DNA of 64,000 bases from positions 136,797,368-136,861,367 of the forward strand of contig JALGPY010000001.1 in the NCBI GenBank assembly GCA_023055425.1, in the 5' to 3' direction. The notes beneath the pieces were generated by a model, which did no database searches, was not told where the DNA came from, and saw only the letters and a list, made by a program, of their open reading frames with translations. Of the stretch, positions 34,368 through 45,685 are shown piece by piece; position 1 is the stretch's first letter, and each line of letters opens with the position of its first letter. The position numbers and the translations under genes were made by a program. The stretch comes from Linanthus parryae. Taxonomy: Eukaryota; Streptophyta; Magnoliopsida; Ericales; Polemoniaceae.

Positions 34368-37300
34368 ATGCCTCCTACAGAGGATTCATCGTCGCATGGT
34401 GTTCGGCAGCTGAATCTCAGTTCAGCGTCTCCGTACTTCCTCAGTCACTCAGAATCTCCAGGTATCGTCCTCGTCTCTCAGGTTCTAACAGGAGAGAATT
34501 ATAACACTTGGAGCCGTTCAATTTTGGTTGCGCTTAAATCGAAGAACAAGTTAGGGTTTATCAATGGCTCTCTCTCTGAACCTGAAATTGATGATCCTTT
34601 GCATGAGTACTAGATTAGATGTGATAATATGGTGATATCGTGGTTGCTTAATTCAGTTTCTAAGGAGATCTCAGCTAGCATTGTTTATCATGAAACAGCT
34701 CTTGCCATTTGGAATGACTTGAAAGCTAGATATTCACAGAAAAATTTGCCTCGTATATTTCAATTGTCTACTGCAATTGCTGAGCTTAGACAAGGTGATC
34801 TAGGAGTTACAGCTTACTTTACAAAATTGAAGTCTCTGTGGGATGAAATGTCCAACTACAAGTCTATTCCTACCTGTGTTTGTGGTGTTTTGAAGAATTG
34901 CAGTTGTCAAATTGTTGGTACTATCATGAAAAGCTATGAGCAAGACTGCATTCTCAAATTTCTTATGGGCCTCAATGAGAACTATACTACTGTGAGAGAT
35001 TAGATACTTCTCACAGAGCCTCTACCAGATCTTGTGGCAATTTTCTCTAAAATGGTTCAACAAAGGGACAAACTGAAATCACAGGTCATCATGTCTCCAA
35101 TTCTCACAATGTGGCATTATTAGCTCATCAAACATCTACTTCTCATGAGCCAGCTTCATTAGCAGCTCAAGTTAATACTCAATCACAGACTGTACACAAG
35201 TATAATGCCAAAAATAGACCTCAATGCACTTATTGTAGATGGCAAGGACATACAAGGGATAAATGCTATAAGCTTCATGGCTTTCCTCCAGGATTTAAGT
35301 TCAAGAAGTCTTATGGAAACTCTTCTCAGGGTTCATCTCAGGGGCAGCCTCCATTTCACACAAGTTCTAGAGTTAATTGTGTGCAAGGGTCTTCAAATAT
35401 GTTGCAGGATCAACCACCTTCCAATTCAGGGGGCCAGGACAAGATTACTCTCACTCACAATGAATGTGCTCAGCTCATGAAAATGCTTGGAGATAAAATG
35501 CAGCTTTCATCTTCAAGTTCAGTTAGCTCTTATGGTTCCTCCCAGACTGCAGAAGGATTCTCTTCTGCAGATTCTCCATTCAGCACATCATTTTCTGGTA
35601 TGGCCCAGTCTTACATATCTAGTGGAGTTGTCAATAACTTTGCATTAGCTTCCTTGTTAACTGATGCATCTTCCTCTTCACATTATTCCTGGATTTTGGA
35701 TAGTGGTGCCACTGATCACATGTCATCTTCTTTGTCTCATTTTGAAACAACTACTCCTGTCACTAATGCATATGTGCATCTTCCTAATGGCTCATCAGTT
35801 GTTGTGACACATATAGGTGTTGTCAAAATCAATCAACATTTGACTTTAACAAATGTCTTATGTGTTCCCTCTTTCAAATTCAATTTGATCTCTATTTCCA
35901 AATTGATTTCTTCACTAAATTGTTGTGTTCATTACTCTAATGATGGATGCATTATTCAAGATCAAGACAATAGTCATGTGTTGGGTAAAGGAGTTAAGAA
36001 AGATGGTTTATATCTTCTCATGTCTTCTCCTTCTATTGTTGCTTGTAATTCTGTGATTAGTCCTGTCATTTGGCATCACATGTTAGGTCATTTACCTGAT
36101 CCTAAACTGCAAATGGTAGTTCCTCAATTGAAATAAAAGCCTCTAAATACATCTCCTTGTGACACATGTCATCTTGCTAAGCAGAAAAGGCTTCCTTTCC
36201 CTGTTTCCACCTCTGTTTCCCCTGCTGTTTTTCACCTAATTCATTGTGACACTTGGAGTCCTTATAAGGTCATGTCACATGGGGGGTATAGATACTTTCT
36301 CACCATTGTAGATGATTTCAGTAGAGCAACTTGGGTCTATTTAATGAGATCTAGGACTGAAGTTTCCAATCTCTTACCAGCTTTCCATGCTTTGATTCAT
36401 ACTCAATTTGGTCAATACATTAAAGTCATTAGAACTGACAATGCACCTGAATATGAATTGCATGAATTCTTTGCCAAAAATGGCATTCTACATCAACACT
36501 CTTGTGTGGAAACTCCTCAGCAGAATTCAATTGTTGAAAGAAAACATCAGCACTTGCTGAATGTTTCAAGGGCTCTTAGATTTCAATCTCATGCACCATT
36601 GTCTTTGTGGGGAGAATGTGTTTTGACTGCTGCTTATCTCATTAATAGAACACCCTCTATCTCTCTGCACAATAAACTCCATATGAACTGTTGTATGGTG
36701 TTGCTCCCTCTTATGATCATTTGAAATCTTTTGGTTGCCTTTGTTATGTCTCTACCCTTCTTCAAGGCAGAAATAAATTTTCTCCTAGAGCCACAAAGTG
36801 TGTTTTTGTTGGTTACCCTTTTGGGGTCAAAGGTTACAAGGTTTATAATCTGGATACACACACCATTACTGTTAGCAGAAATGTGATTTTCTATGAAGAT
36901 GAATTTCCTTTTTCATGCTCCTCTCTTGCAGTTTCTCTTCCTTCTCTACCTGTTTCTATTAATTCTGCTGATTTGAATCATTCAGAAGACATGATTACTT
37001 CTCTGGATCATGATTCTTCTTCAGTTTCTCCTAAACTTTTAACTAGTACTGTCTCTACTAATGCACATGTTAGACACTCCACTAGGTCTAGACATTTGCC
37101 ATCTTATTTGCAGGATTATCAATTGAATAGCAAGACCTGTCATCTTGTTTATAGCACAGAGCATGATTTGGGTTCCTATTTGTCATATGACAATGTCTCT
37201 ATTGAACACAAGGCTCTGTTAGTTGCTGCTTCTGCTGTCACTGAACCCAAGACTTATAAAGAAGCAGCTGCTTCTCCTCATTGGCAGCTAGCCATGCAAC

Positions 37301-37838
37301 AAGAGCTGGATGCTCTTGTTAACAACAAAACTTGGCATTTTGTTCACTTGCCTCCAAATCACCATACTATTGGTTGCAAATGGATTTATAAAATCAAGCA
37401 TCATTCAGATGGTAGTATTGAAAGGTATAAGGCCAAATTGGTGGCAAAAGGGTATACACAAACTGAGGGCTTAGATTACTTTGATACTTTCTCTCCAGTA
37501 GCAAAATTAGCTACTGTTAAATGTGTCTTGGCTGTAGCTGCAATTAAAGATTGGCATCTCCTTCAATTGGATATCAATAATGTTTTTTTGAATGGAGATT
37601 TGAATGAGGATGTGTACATGGATGTACCTCCTGGTGTTGTTCCTCCCTCTTCTGATATGGTGTGTAAGCTGGATAAGTCTTTATATGGACTCAAGCAGGC
37701 TTCCAGGCAGTGGTTTGAAAAGTTTTCATCCACTCTTGTCTCTTTGGGTTTTGTTCAATCCAAAGCAGACTACACATTGTTCACAATACATGATGGAGAT
37801 TGCTTTGCTGCTAAGCCGGTTTCAGTTGATCTACTAAC
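34368..37838 (+). pseudogene. Ty1/copia gag-pol, defective
   Basis: Order on the plus strand: gag (UBN2-type, LVSQVLTGENYNTWSRSILV), a CX2CX4HX4C zinc knuckle (CTYCRWQGHTRDKC, about 35226), protease (WILDSGATDHM, about 35690), GAG-pre-integrase (HHMLGH), integrase with [13 protein letters not shown] and the Glu in NSIVERKH, and RT from about 37240 (KWIYKIKHH...QLDINNVF...YGLKQASRQW). In-frame stops at about 34612, 35001 and 36134 and frameshifts near 35100 and 36676 disable it. The RT ends after FTIHDGDCFAA and is joined to the element's extreme C-terminal tail (KPVSVDLL). The YVDD box and all RNase H are therefore deleted. Translation then runs into flanking DNA. The element cannot move by itself. 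Confidence 0.9.
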
Positions 37839-38348
37839 TCTTGCCAAATGTATTTTTAGAAAAAAGCATTATTTTGATACATTTTTGTTTAACATGCACT
37901 AAGATAACTAACATGGAGCCCAATGTAAGGACGAGCTTGTGTGGAAGAATCTTTTGCTGTGATTTTGAAGCCACTAATTTTGTGGAAGGATTTGTCTCAG
38001 ATGTGATACTTAGATTTCTAAAATGATTAATTATCATGAGTGTAACATAGACAGATAATGTATTGGTTGTTCACAAAAGAAACACACAGTGTCATATTCT
38101 TAACCTTTTTGCTTCATACTATTCACGTCCATAATTTAATTTTTGGCCCAAAGAGCATGACTTGCAAAAAAAATTGGCCCCAAAGAACATGACTTACAAA
38201 GACAAAATGGCTTATATATATAACCTTGAGCAATTGAAATGCCATCTTCACCATCCATGGACACCACAGAGAGTCTCACCCGCCATGGAGAGCATGATTC
38301 AAAACCATTTCTCAATTAAATCTTTTTCTTCGGAAGCAAATACCATAT
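37839..38348. other. Former 3' flank of the copia element, inverted
   Basis: Not element sequence. Because the 3' LTR and its target duplication that follow are in reverse orientation, this stretch is inferred to be original downstream flank that was turned round with them. Confidence 0.5.
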
Positions 38349-38355
38349 AGGGATT

Positions 38356-38407
<52 letters not shown>

Positions 38408-38424
38408 AGAAAGGGATTTATCAA
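38349..38424. repeat. Poly-T45 insert flanked by 13-bp direct repeats
   Basis: AGGGATTTATCAA occurs at 38349-38361 and 38412-38424, bracketing 45 T plus GAGAA. This is what a LINE-driven insertion of little more than a poly-A tail would leave. The second repeat overlaps the LTR end, so the insert came after the copia element. Confidence 0.7.
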
Positions 38425-38636
38425 ATTTGAGAGAATTTGAAAAGAGGGAAAATGAATTTCATTCCAACTGAAAAATTGTTTTCTCAATACATGAATTTAT
38501 ATCAACTAATTAATTGCAAACCCAGTCCTTGCAGTAAGGACTAATTACAAAATAACCCTAACAACAAAGTTACTAGTAATTGCAACTACCTACCCTTTCA
38601 ACATAAAACTGTAACAAATATGTAAGAAAGCTAACA
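38419..38636 (-). mobile_element. 3' LTR of the copia element, inverted
   Basis: The reverse complement of the 5' LTR, same length. It is followed outwards by GGATT (38414-38418), the reverse complement of the AATCC before the 5' LTR, so both ends share one target duplication. Confidence 0.9.
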
Positions 38637-38762
38637 GGCCCCCTTAAGTTGGAGAGTAAACATTGTTTACTCCCAACTTAGCAAGCATGAAATCGAACAA
38701 CTCAACCGAATTCAACAAGGACGAGACAAGTCCAAGATTTAGTAGATCAACTGAAACCGGCT
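38637..38762 (-). mobile_element. Inverted polypurine tract and pol tail of the copia element
   Basis: On the minus strand, the frame KPVSVDLLNLGLVSS...AKLGVN leads to TTAAGGGGGCC (polypurine tract) and then the LTR start TGTTAG. The 24 nt at 38739-38762 are the exact reverse complement of 37814-37837, so the breakpoint sequence is present twice. Confidence 0.8.
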
Positions 38763-39084
38763 GTATCCATCATTTAGCATATCTTACGTGTATTTTCATT
38801 TAAACAATCTGAAGATTCAACAAGATTCCATCTAAAACAATGGGACAGAAAAGAAAAATTTGAAATGCTCCAGAGTCCAGTCTCATCATGATCAATCTCG
38901 CCAAATTAGACAAAAAAATATTTCCAAGATGTCTGCGTTCATGTTTGTGATCTTCATCTTCAATCTCTGCATCTTTGAGTTATAGGGGTGTTTAGGCCTT
39001 TTTTGCATTGTAGTATGATCAGAAAGTTACTATTTCCGCACACTTTTTGGACCACGAGGAGGTCCTTTGTACCTGGCTGTATGA
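38763..39084. other. Intergenic, nothing recognised
   Basis: No gene or repeat boundary can be supported. Confidence 0.4.
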
Positions 39085-39441
39085 TACGGGTGACCGTATC
39101 AATAATATTTAATTATCTAGTTTATTTTAGTATTTGAATTATTTATTTAGGTATTTGGTTATTTAGTGATTCGGGGTTGGCCCGTATGTCTAGGGTTAGG
39201 TTAGGATTAAGGTCAGTTTATCTATTTAAGTAGTTGTAATCCACCAGCTTATTCAATCAATCAAGAAAAAAATTATTGTTTAGTTTTTTATTATCGGGGT
39301 GTGTGCGTGTGTGTGCCCGATCGTTATCCGGGAGTAACAATTGGTGCTCACCCGGATCACTAAATAACCAAATACCTAAATAAATAATTCAAATACTAAA
39401 ATAAACTAGATAATTAAATATTATTGATACGGCTACCCGTA
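39085..39441. repeat. 86-bp inverted repeat around LTR-like sequence
   Basis: Arm 39085-39170 and arm 39356-39441 are reverse complements with only a couple of mismatches; the loop is 185 nt. The loop holds TATTTAAG, CAATCAATCAAG and ends GGAGTAAC-AATTGGTGCTCACC, like the R/U5 end of an LTR followed by a primer site. It may be two LTR pieces joined head to head. Confidence 0.75.
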
Positions 39442-40164
39442 CCATCGCAACTACTGCTTAGCTGTACATCGAGTTCAGACAACAGAGGGGGTTGGACTGG
39501 TTACTAATGCTTCCTCAAGGGAAGACAAAAGGAAAGGGCAGTTAAATAAGTACTTAGGTTTCTCTTGTCTTACGTAAACAGATTGAAAAGATAAAAAAAT
39601 CCCAGGATGATCCAATGCACGTACCGCTAGTGGTTGGATGGAAAAAGGAAAATGAAGATGCTCCAGCTAGCCTCGTCTTATCAACTGCACCGAACAAGAC
39701 AAATCAACCCACCGGTTGTTGCACCTACTTTGTTGGATTCCTTTGCCAAAAGTCAACTCAATTATTTTTGAAAATAACAATTTGCCCCGGTTTCTTGAAA
39801 TTAACTAGTGTATAGCATTAAACGGACATTTTCGATCAATCAAGTTGATCACTATTCTATAGCTCGATTTTTTGTTCAATTAAGGCTAAAATACGAAATA
39901 AAACCAATAATACAATTGTTTTAAAAGCAAAACTCATGTGATGTGTGTATGAATCTTATTTTCCCTGAGAGCCCTCTGCTTATGTCGGGTTCATTATTGG
40001 CGAAGCATGTTCACATTACAATTTTTAAAAACTAGTGCTTTGTTAGTAAGATGCCACCATTGGGTGTCCATGAGGGCTTGCATAAATAGAGCTCTATTGG
40101 TCAATGTTGTAGATACAAAGTGTTGTTCAAGTGTTCTTGTCCCACAACATCGTAATCGAGAAGG
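39442..40164. other. Upstream region of the intact DUF247 gene
   Basis: AT-rich. A TATA-like CATAAATAGAGC at 40081 lies about 80 bp before the ATG and could serve as core promoter. Nothing else is recognised. Confidence 0.4.
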
Positions 40165-42195
40165 ATGAGCAATCAGGGCACTTCAGCTGCTGCAGGTATG
40201 TCGTCTTAATATGGCACACACACACACACGTAATTCTTGTTCTATTGTGCTTTATTCGTGATGCATCTGAAACATGGGTATCCTTATTTTCTCCCTCCAT
40301 AGGCCAATTTGTAAAATGTTGCTTACTTTCTTTCGCATAAATTTCAAAACAAGTTCTTTTAAGAAACCGAGGGTGGCTATTAAGCAATCGAGCCATGGAA
40401 ATGTTGAAGAGTTGAGTGGGGACGTAGCCCACAACTGTCTTTGTACATATTTTCTCTTCATCAACCAGTGGCCAATAATACATATTTCCGCCATGGCAAA
40501 ATAACTGATTTCTTTGACTTTTCAGGACAATTTTGACTACTTAAATAGTAAAATGACACGGTAAATTATTATCTCATTCCATAGTGATGTAAACTTAAAG
40601 TAACTGTACAGTATTATGAAAGATAAATAATGCAATGAGCTTTTATAAAAAGGCCACTACAAACTGTTTTTATATTTCTTCTGTGTTAATGCTTGGTGAG
40701 TAGTCTATGATGGAAATTAAGTTACTAATTTCATGAGAAGTATATTTATTCCCTCTTTTACTAATGAACAGATGAATTTAAGGCCAAGCACATTGAATTG
40801 GTAACATCAGTTGAGCAAATGCTTTCATTACTGCCCCCCGAAATACCCAGGGATTACAGTATATTTCGAGTTCCTGCAGAACCACGACAATCAAAGGAGA
40901 AGGCCTATACACCGCAGTTGGTCTCTATTGGCCCTCTTCATTGGGGAAAACCAGAATTGATAGGCATGGAAGAGCACAAGATGAGGTATTTAAAGGCATT
41001 TCTTGAGCGGACTGCAATGACCACGGAGATGTGTTTGAGATTAATATGGGAGTTGGAACAACGAGTGAGGAGTTGTTATGCAGAAAGTATTGGGCTCAAT
41101 AGTGACGACTTTGTTAAACTGGTTCTGGTTGATATTGGTTTCATTATTGAGTCCATCTTGAGGTATCATTTAGAAGAAGAGGACAAAGGAGTTTTCAATT
41201 ATGTGAGGTTGGACTTGATGTTAGTTGAAAACCAACTCCCATTTTTCGTTATTGATTGCATATTTGACTTGGCATTTAACCATTACCCACTAAACGGGGA
41301 TCAACAATTTCCTCCACTTCTAGAGCTTTTGGTGAATTACTTCAAAACTATTTTGCTGATCAGCGATCCTGATACAAATAGACTTTCAAGTGCTACAGTA
41401 AGACATCTTGCTGATTTGGTGAGGATGCTTCATCGACCTTCATCTGTAAGGCAGAGCCGTGCTTCGTATGTATGCGTTCCAACTGCATCTGCACTAAAGA
41501 TGGCTGGTGTGAAATTCCAGCGTGGAGACAACGATAAAGCCTTTCTTCAGATGGAATTTTCTAACAATGGAGTGTTGAAAATCCCACCGATATGCTTAAA
41601 CTATTCTGCCGAGGCCCTACTCAGAAACATGATTGCCCTAGAGTTGTATTTATACCCGCATGATAGCTACATACTAGATTGTGCTGTCTTCATAAATAAT
41701 CTCATTGGTACAGGTGAAGATGTTGATATCCTCGTAAAAAATGGAGTCATTGAGAACTATACTGGTGAAAGCCAAGCTGTGCCCGACATGTTTAACAGAC
41801 TTACCTCTCAGTACTTGTTCCATAATCACTATTTTGCTTATATTTCTTCCCACTTGTGCTCATATTACGAGAACCCTCTTAACAGGGGGATGGAATCACT
41901 GAGGCGGGGGTGTTGCAGCACTCTATTTAGAGTCACGTCTGTCTTTGTTGCAACTATATTGCTTTTACTCACTCTCCTGCAGACCGTGGGTACCATCGTT
42001 GGACTTTCTACAAAGGACAGAAACCTTTCATTCAAAGTCACTGCAATCGCGACAGCTGCTATGGTCGTTGCAGTCATGGTCAGCATCTTTTTCCATGTTT
42101 TGTTAAGGCCGCTGACATTCTATGGCAAATGTTTTGAATTACTAGGTAATAAAGGAAATGTAGTGCCTAATAGGCCCGTCAATGGGTCGGTTTAG
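40165..42195 (+). CDS. DUF247 (UPF0481) protein, intact, two exons
   Basis: Exon 1 is 40165-40195 (ATG, ten codons plus one base) and exon 2 is 40772-42195. The GT-AG intron is 576 bp, phase 1, and the product is 484 residues, usual for the family. Blocks in order: VTSVEQML near residue 20, VSIGPLHWGKPELIGMEEHK near 55, VLVDIGFIIESILRY near 125, DLMLVENQLPFFVIDCIF near 150, ATALKMAGVKF-like (ASALKMAGVKF) near 250, NGVLKIPPICL, then DVDILVKNGVIENY. Two hydrophobic C-terminal segments follow at about 398-422 and 431-455, suggesting membrane anchoring with a short hydrophilic tail. DUF247 proteins are plant-specific; biochemical function is unknown. In grasses some are self-incompatibility locus genes, which cannot be transferred here. 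Two damaged paralogues lie upstream. The ATG is supported by a clean leader and frame through the splice. Seen: intact frame. Inferred: expression. Confidence 0.92.
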
Positions 42196-42387
42196 ATTCT
42201 GGAACGACCCGACCAAGAAACACCTTTACCCAGAACCTTGGGATCAAATCTGGCGTAGATTAAAGCATTCTTGTAAGTTGATAGCCATTTATTGTTTTAC
42301 CTGCGGATGTAATCCCACTTATTGTTCCAATTGAATGAGATAATGGCAGTCTTGAAAGTTGGTGTTGTTCATTTCTCTATCATCAAT
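42196..42387. other. 3' flank of the DUF247 gene
   Basis: Probable 3' UTR. Nothing specific beyond AT-rich sequence. Confidence 0.4.
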
Positions 42388-42414
42388 GTAATAGTTATAG
42401 GACTCTTATGTAAA
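42388..42414 (+). repeat. 27-nt copy of a copia LTR start
   Basis: GTAATAGTTATAGGACTCTT and seven more bases are identical to 47845-47871, where they form the polypurine-LTR junction of a copia fragment. It is followed at 42426-42442 by the hairpin CACGTGC-TAT-GCACGTG after ACTAG. Confidence 0.75.
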
Positions 42415-43136
42415 CTAGTAAACAGCACGTGCTATGCACGTGACGGGCGTGTATGAAAAGAATGTCTAGTACATCATATAATATGCTATGAAGACATTTT
42501 TATATTTCATCAAAACACTATGAATAGTGTCATTATTTGATATTATCCACCCATCAAAGCTTTCTTGAATCCCGTTGTGGTGATCCTTGGTGCGCAATCA
42601 TCCTCCTTTCGACACCTACAACTATTAGTTTTTTAGAAAATAAGAATATAGTGCCTTCTACTCTTTGAAAATGTGTTTGAATACATTTTGTTTAGATCCA
42701 TTAAGTACATTGCCACATATTTCAAATTACGAATGTACGGACTTGCAAGTGATTCTCATACATCGCACATCTGATGTAATTTTCAAACGCCGGTGTCGGG
42801 ACCTAAATTGGCGAACAAATTGAATGTTGGTGGATTGTAACATATTCAATTTGAAGTTGTCTTTGCCTTCAAGTTAATTTATGAAATTTCTTTCCCCTCC
42901 AAACATATGGACCACAATCAACCTTGCATGTTGAAGCATGAAGTACATATAAAGATTATGCTTTAGGTGGAGGGCAATCCTGTTAGCTACTAAAAGTCCT
43001 CAGTCTTCCACCCCTGTCATAGGATACGATTTTGCCAAAAAATCTTACAACTCCACTGAAGAGCTTTGGTGATAGTTGGGGCGTTGGTTTCCAAATTCAA
43101 AAATATTTGTAAATTTTGTTTATCAGCTATATTGCA
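42415..43136. other. Intergenic, nothing recognised
   Basis: Apart from the ACTAG-linked hairpin at 42426-42442, no feature can be supported. Confidence 0.4.
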
Positions 43137-44851
43137 TCCCTCCTGCAAAATTACAACATAACCTTCCAAAGGACTTCTACACAGATAAGTTGAAGATTAT
43201 ACTACAAGACTTAAAAGTAGACTACTAATTACGGTTTCGTATGCCATTAATAACAGAAATACCTTCCGAGGCCAAAGGTACCCTGATTTGAATGCACCGT
43301 ACTCTGAGGGACTGAGTCGTAAAATCCGCCTCACATCCCAGTATATGTCAAACACTCAAACTCCAGATCATGTCATGTCTTATCCTTAATCCAAACAAAG
43401 CCCAAGGGTACAACTCTCTACCTTCCCATGCAACCCCAATAACTGATTAAGACAAACCTCAAATGCTACAGCCAGTTGTAGCCAGAAGTTCATTCTTTCG
43501 AGCTCAGAATCATACCTCAAGGGGAGCTAGTGATAGGCAACATATGGAAATCCCAGTCCTTCTGGATTGAAGGAAACTGTGCCAAGATCTTCATATATGT
43601 CTCATAACTCCCAGCTACCCCAATGAACCTCAGTTTTCATCATAAATCTCCAATAATTTGGTGATCTCTGAAACCACATACTTCACTGAACCAATCGGAT
43701 CTTCTTTGCCCCCAACCAACACCTTCAATTTTGATGTTAATGACTATTCCGGAGGAAGTACAATGCTCTAATGCATCGACCACTTCTTTAACCCCTCCGT
43801 ACCAGAAGAAGTGTAAACTGGACCACTCAAAATCATTAGACTTATAGATTTCTCAAAACAAAATCATTGTAGTTAGCCCACATGCAAAACACGTGCCCCA
43901 AAATGCCTTCTTCATCCAACAGACTTCTCAACTTGCGAGCCGTGCTGTTGAGCCCGACATAGTTCTTTCGGGCAGCCAGCAATACTATTCCATAGAGAGG
44001 TTTCAAGCACTGTTGGTGATCAAAGACACGATAAACAATCATTAGCAGCAAGAAAGATACTAACACAATGGTGAGAATGATAATTAAGTCTTAAACATTA
44101 AGATATGAGCACATATAGACTCTTGATCTAGACACCCCCTTTCTATTTTAATACATTACAGATGTTATACCGCATCTCGTATCCATCTTCTAGATCATGT
44201 ACATATATCCTCAAACTTCGATTAAAATAGGTATAACAAATTAATGAATGTACCATCATTTTGTACCCAAAATAAGTGTGGACAAATACCAAGAAACAAT
44301 TTGAGTACGAGCAAGTCCTTATTTATTGTTATTAAACATCCTACTATTGAAAATTTCACGTTTCTCCTAGAATGTCAGATCCATTTTCGATTATTATAGA
44401 TTAAGGGCTTCACGAATGGTTGATACATTTTGGGAGTTCTTATCAGAGAAGCGATCATATTATGAAAAAAATAAACTAACCTTTTTTTTTATAAGAGCAT
44501 ATAGCTTCTTCAAAGATGTCAAAGAGTATGGAATATCGTTCATCAGCATAACGTCATAACCTCTTTCACCTTGATCGGTCCTCTCACATGCCCTACTTCT
44601 AGAGAACTTGCGTTATCTCCTCAAAGAACATGAATGACCTATAATGCTGCCATCGTGGACGCTACAACCAACACCGTCCATGAATTCTTCTTCAGAGAAA
44701 TTGCGTCTCATTGCGGCTCATTGCAGCAGGGACTTCTACTGTGTCATTCCTTACAATAGATAAGAATCTTAGGTGTTCCTCCCACTCTCCGGCATAAAAG
44801 TGCACTGCTGGGTCCAAAGTTTGCCTTGACGGGGTCAAGGGCGTCTTAGGT
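43137..44851 (+). repeat. 1715-bp direct repeat, copy 1
   Basis: Repeated at 45685-47399 with a constant offset of 2548. I found no difference in the parts compared. It contains decayed coding sequence on the minus strand. Confidence 0.92.
43400..44851 (-). pseudogene. Unidentified decayed gene (copy 1)
   Basis: Read on the minus strand from high to low coordinates, protein-like stretches follow each other in shifting frames. They are: VHFYAGEWEEHLRFLSIV near 44780; GYDVMLMNDIPYSLTSLKKL near 44520; an open 74-residue frame at 43842-44066 with RKNYVGLNSTARKLRSLLDE and GHVFCMWANYNDF; then KEVVDALEHCTSSGIVI near 43760; and LRFIGVAGSYETYMKILAQF near 43600. Stops such as those near 43640 and 43530 interrupt them. 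The composition looks like a former multi-exon plant gene, but I do not recognise the family. A similar stretch (VLDAGELLSLFWDCRGAELF) continues beyond the repeat at 45236-45421. Confidence 0.5.
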
Positions 44852-45650
44852 TGTCGGTTTTGCCTGTCCCATGCTTGCTCAAGATTGGCCAGGAATTTGA
44901 AAATGGTTCTGCATCTTATTGTTTCTGCACTGACATCTTGGAATGTACTATAGCTGCTCCCTGCAATGGTTCAACACGTGAATTCGTTCAAGTAATCAAA
45001 TTAGTACACACATATAACATCTGTACCATAACAACATTATGAGATGTGGATAGGTAGTGCGTTTTCCTTTGAATTCTGAGGGTTATGATTGGGTTTTAGA
45101 TAGGTTTTAGGGGTTATCAACAAAATTTCATCTAGTTGGTCCAAGATTTTCTTAGAAGACTTCCAGTGCACAGTGAATTTATCACGCATTTGAGTGATTT
45201 CAGCATCTACGGGATCTTATCATCCATTCATGTTATTACATTTCCCATGACCCTACATACGTCAAAGGGTAAGAAGCCACACAACTCCCAAGAGCAATTA
45301 AAAAGTTCAGCGCCCCGGCAATCCCAAAAGAGGCTGAGAAGTTCGCCAGCATCAAGAACCGAAATTGTCGAACCATATGACGGTAGCGGTAGTATAATAC
45401 CCTTATAGATAGTATTTTCAAATAATGTCATAAATCCAATTTCAGGTAAAAGATTATTGAACTACTTCATATTGTCAAACTTCTAAACGATTTCACACGC
45501 CATTGTTCATAAGTTACACACATGAAGAGGTGTATGGATTCATAATTCAGATAGTAGGTTCGGATTCTACAATGCACATCCCACCACTATGCAGAACTGA
45601 CAAATCTCCTCCTCAACAAAATATGGCCTGAATCATCAATTAGTAAAACG

Positions 45651-45651
<1 letters not shown>
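44852..45651 (-). other. Sequence between the two 1.7-kb copies
   Basis: It probably holds further pieces of the same decayed minus-strand gene: TIRCRTIFKFLANLEQAWDR near 44900 (joining the repeat's VHFYAGEW stretch) and the 45236-45421 frame. No clean gene model is possible. Confidence 0.4.

Positions 45652-45684
<33 letters not shown>
45652..45684. repeat. Poly-G run (33 nt)
   Basis: Thirty-three consecutive G directly before the second 1715-bp copy. Such a long G homopolymer is rare in plant DNA and coincides exactly with the repeat junction. Confidence 0.95.

Positions 45685-45685
<1 letters not shown>

Noticed and set aside
40165..42195. Interpreting the DUF247 cluster as a self-incompatibility locus
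   Set aside because: That role is known for certain grass DUF247 genes. No partner genes, polymorphism or expression evidence is visible here, and the family is large in all flowering plants.
45652..45684. Poly-G run as a G-quadruplex or telomere-like element
   Set aside because: It has no repeat unit beyond single G and coincides with a junction of identical repeats, so artefact is the simpler reading.
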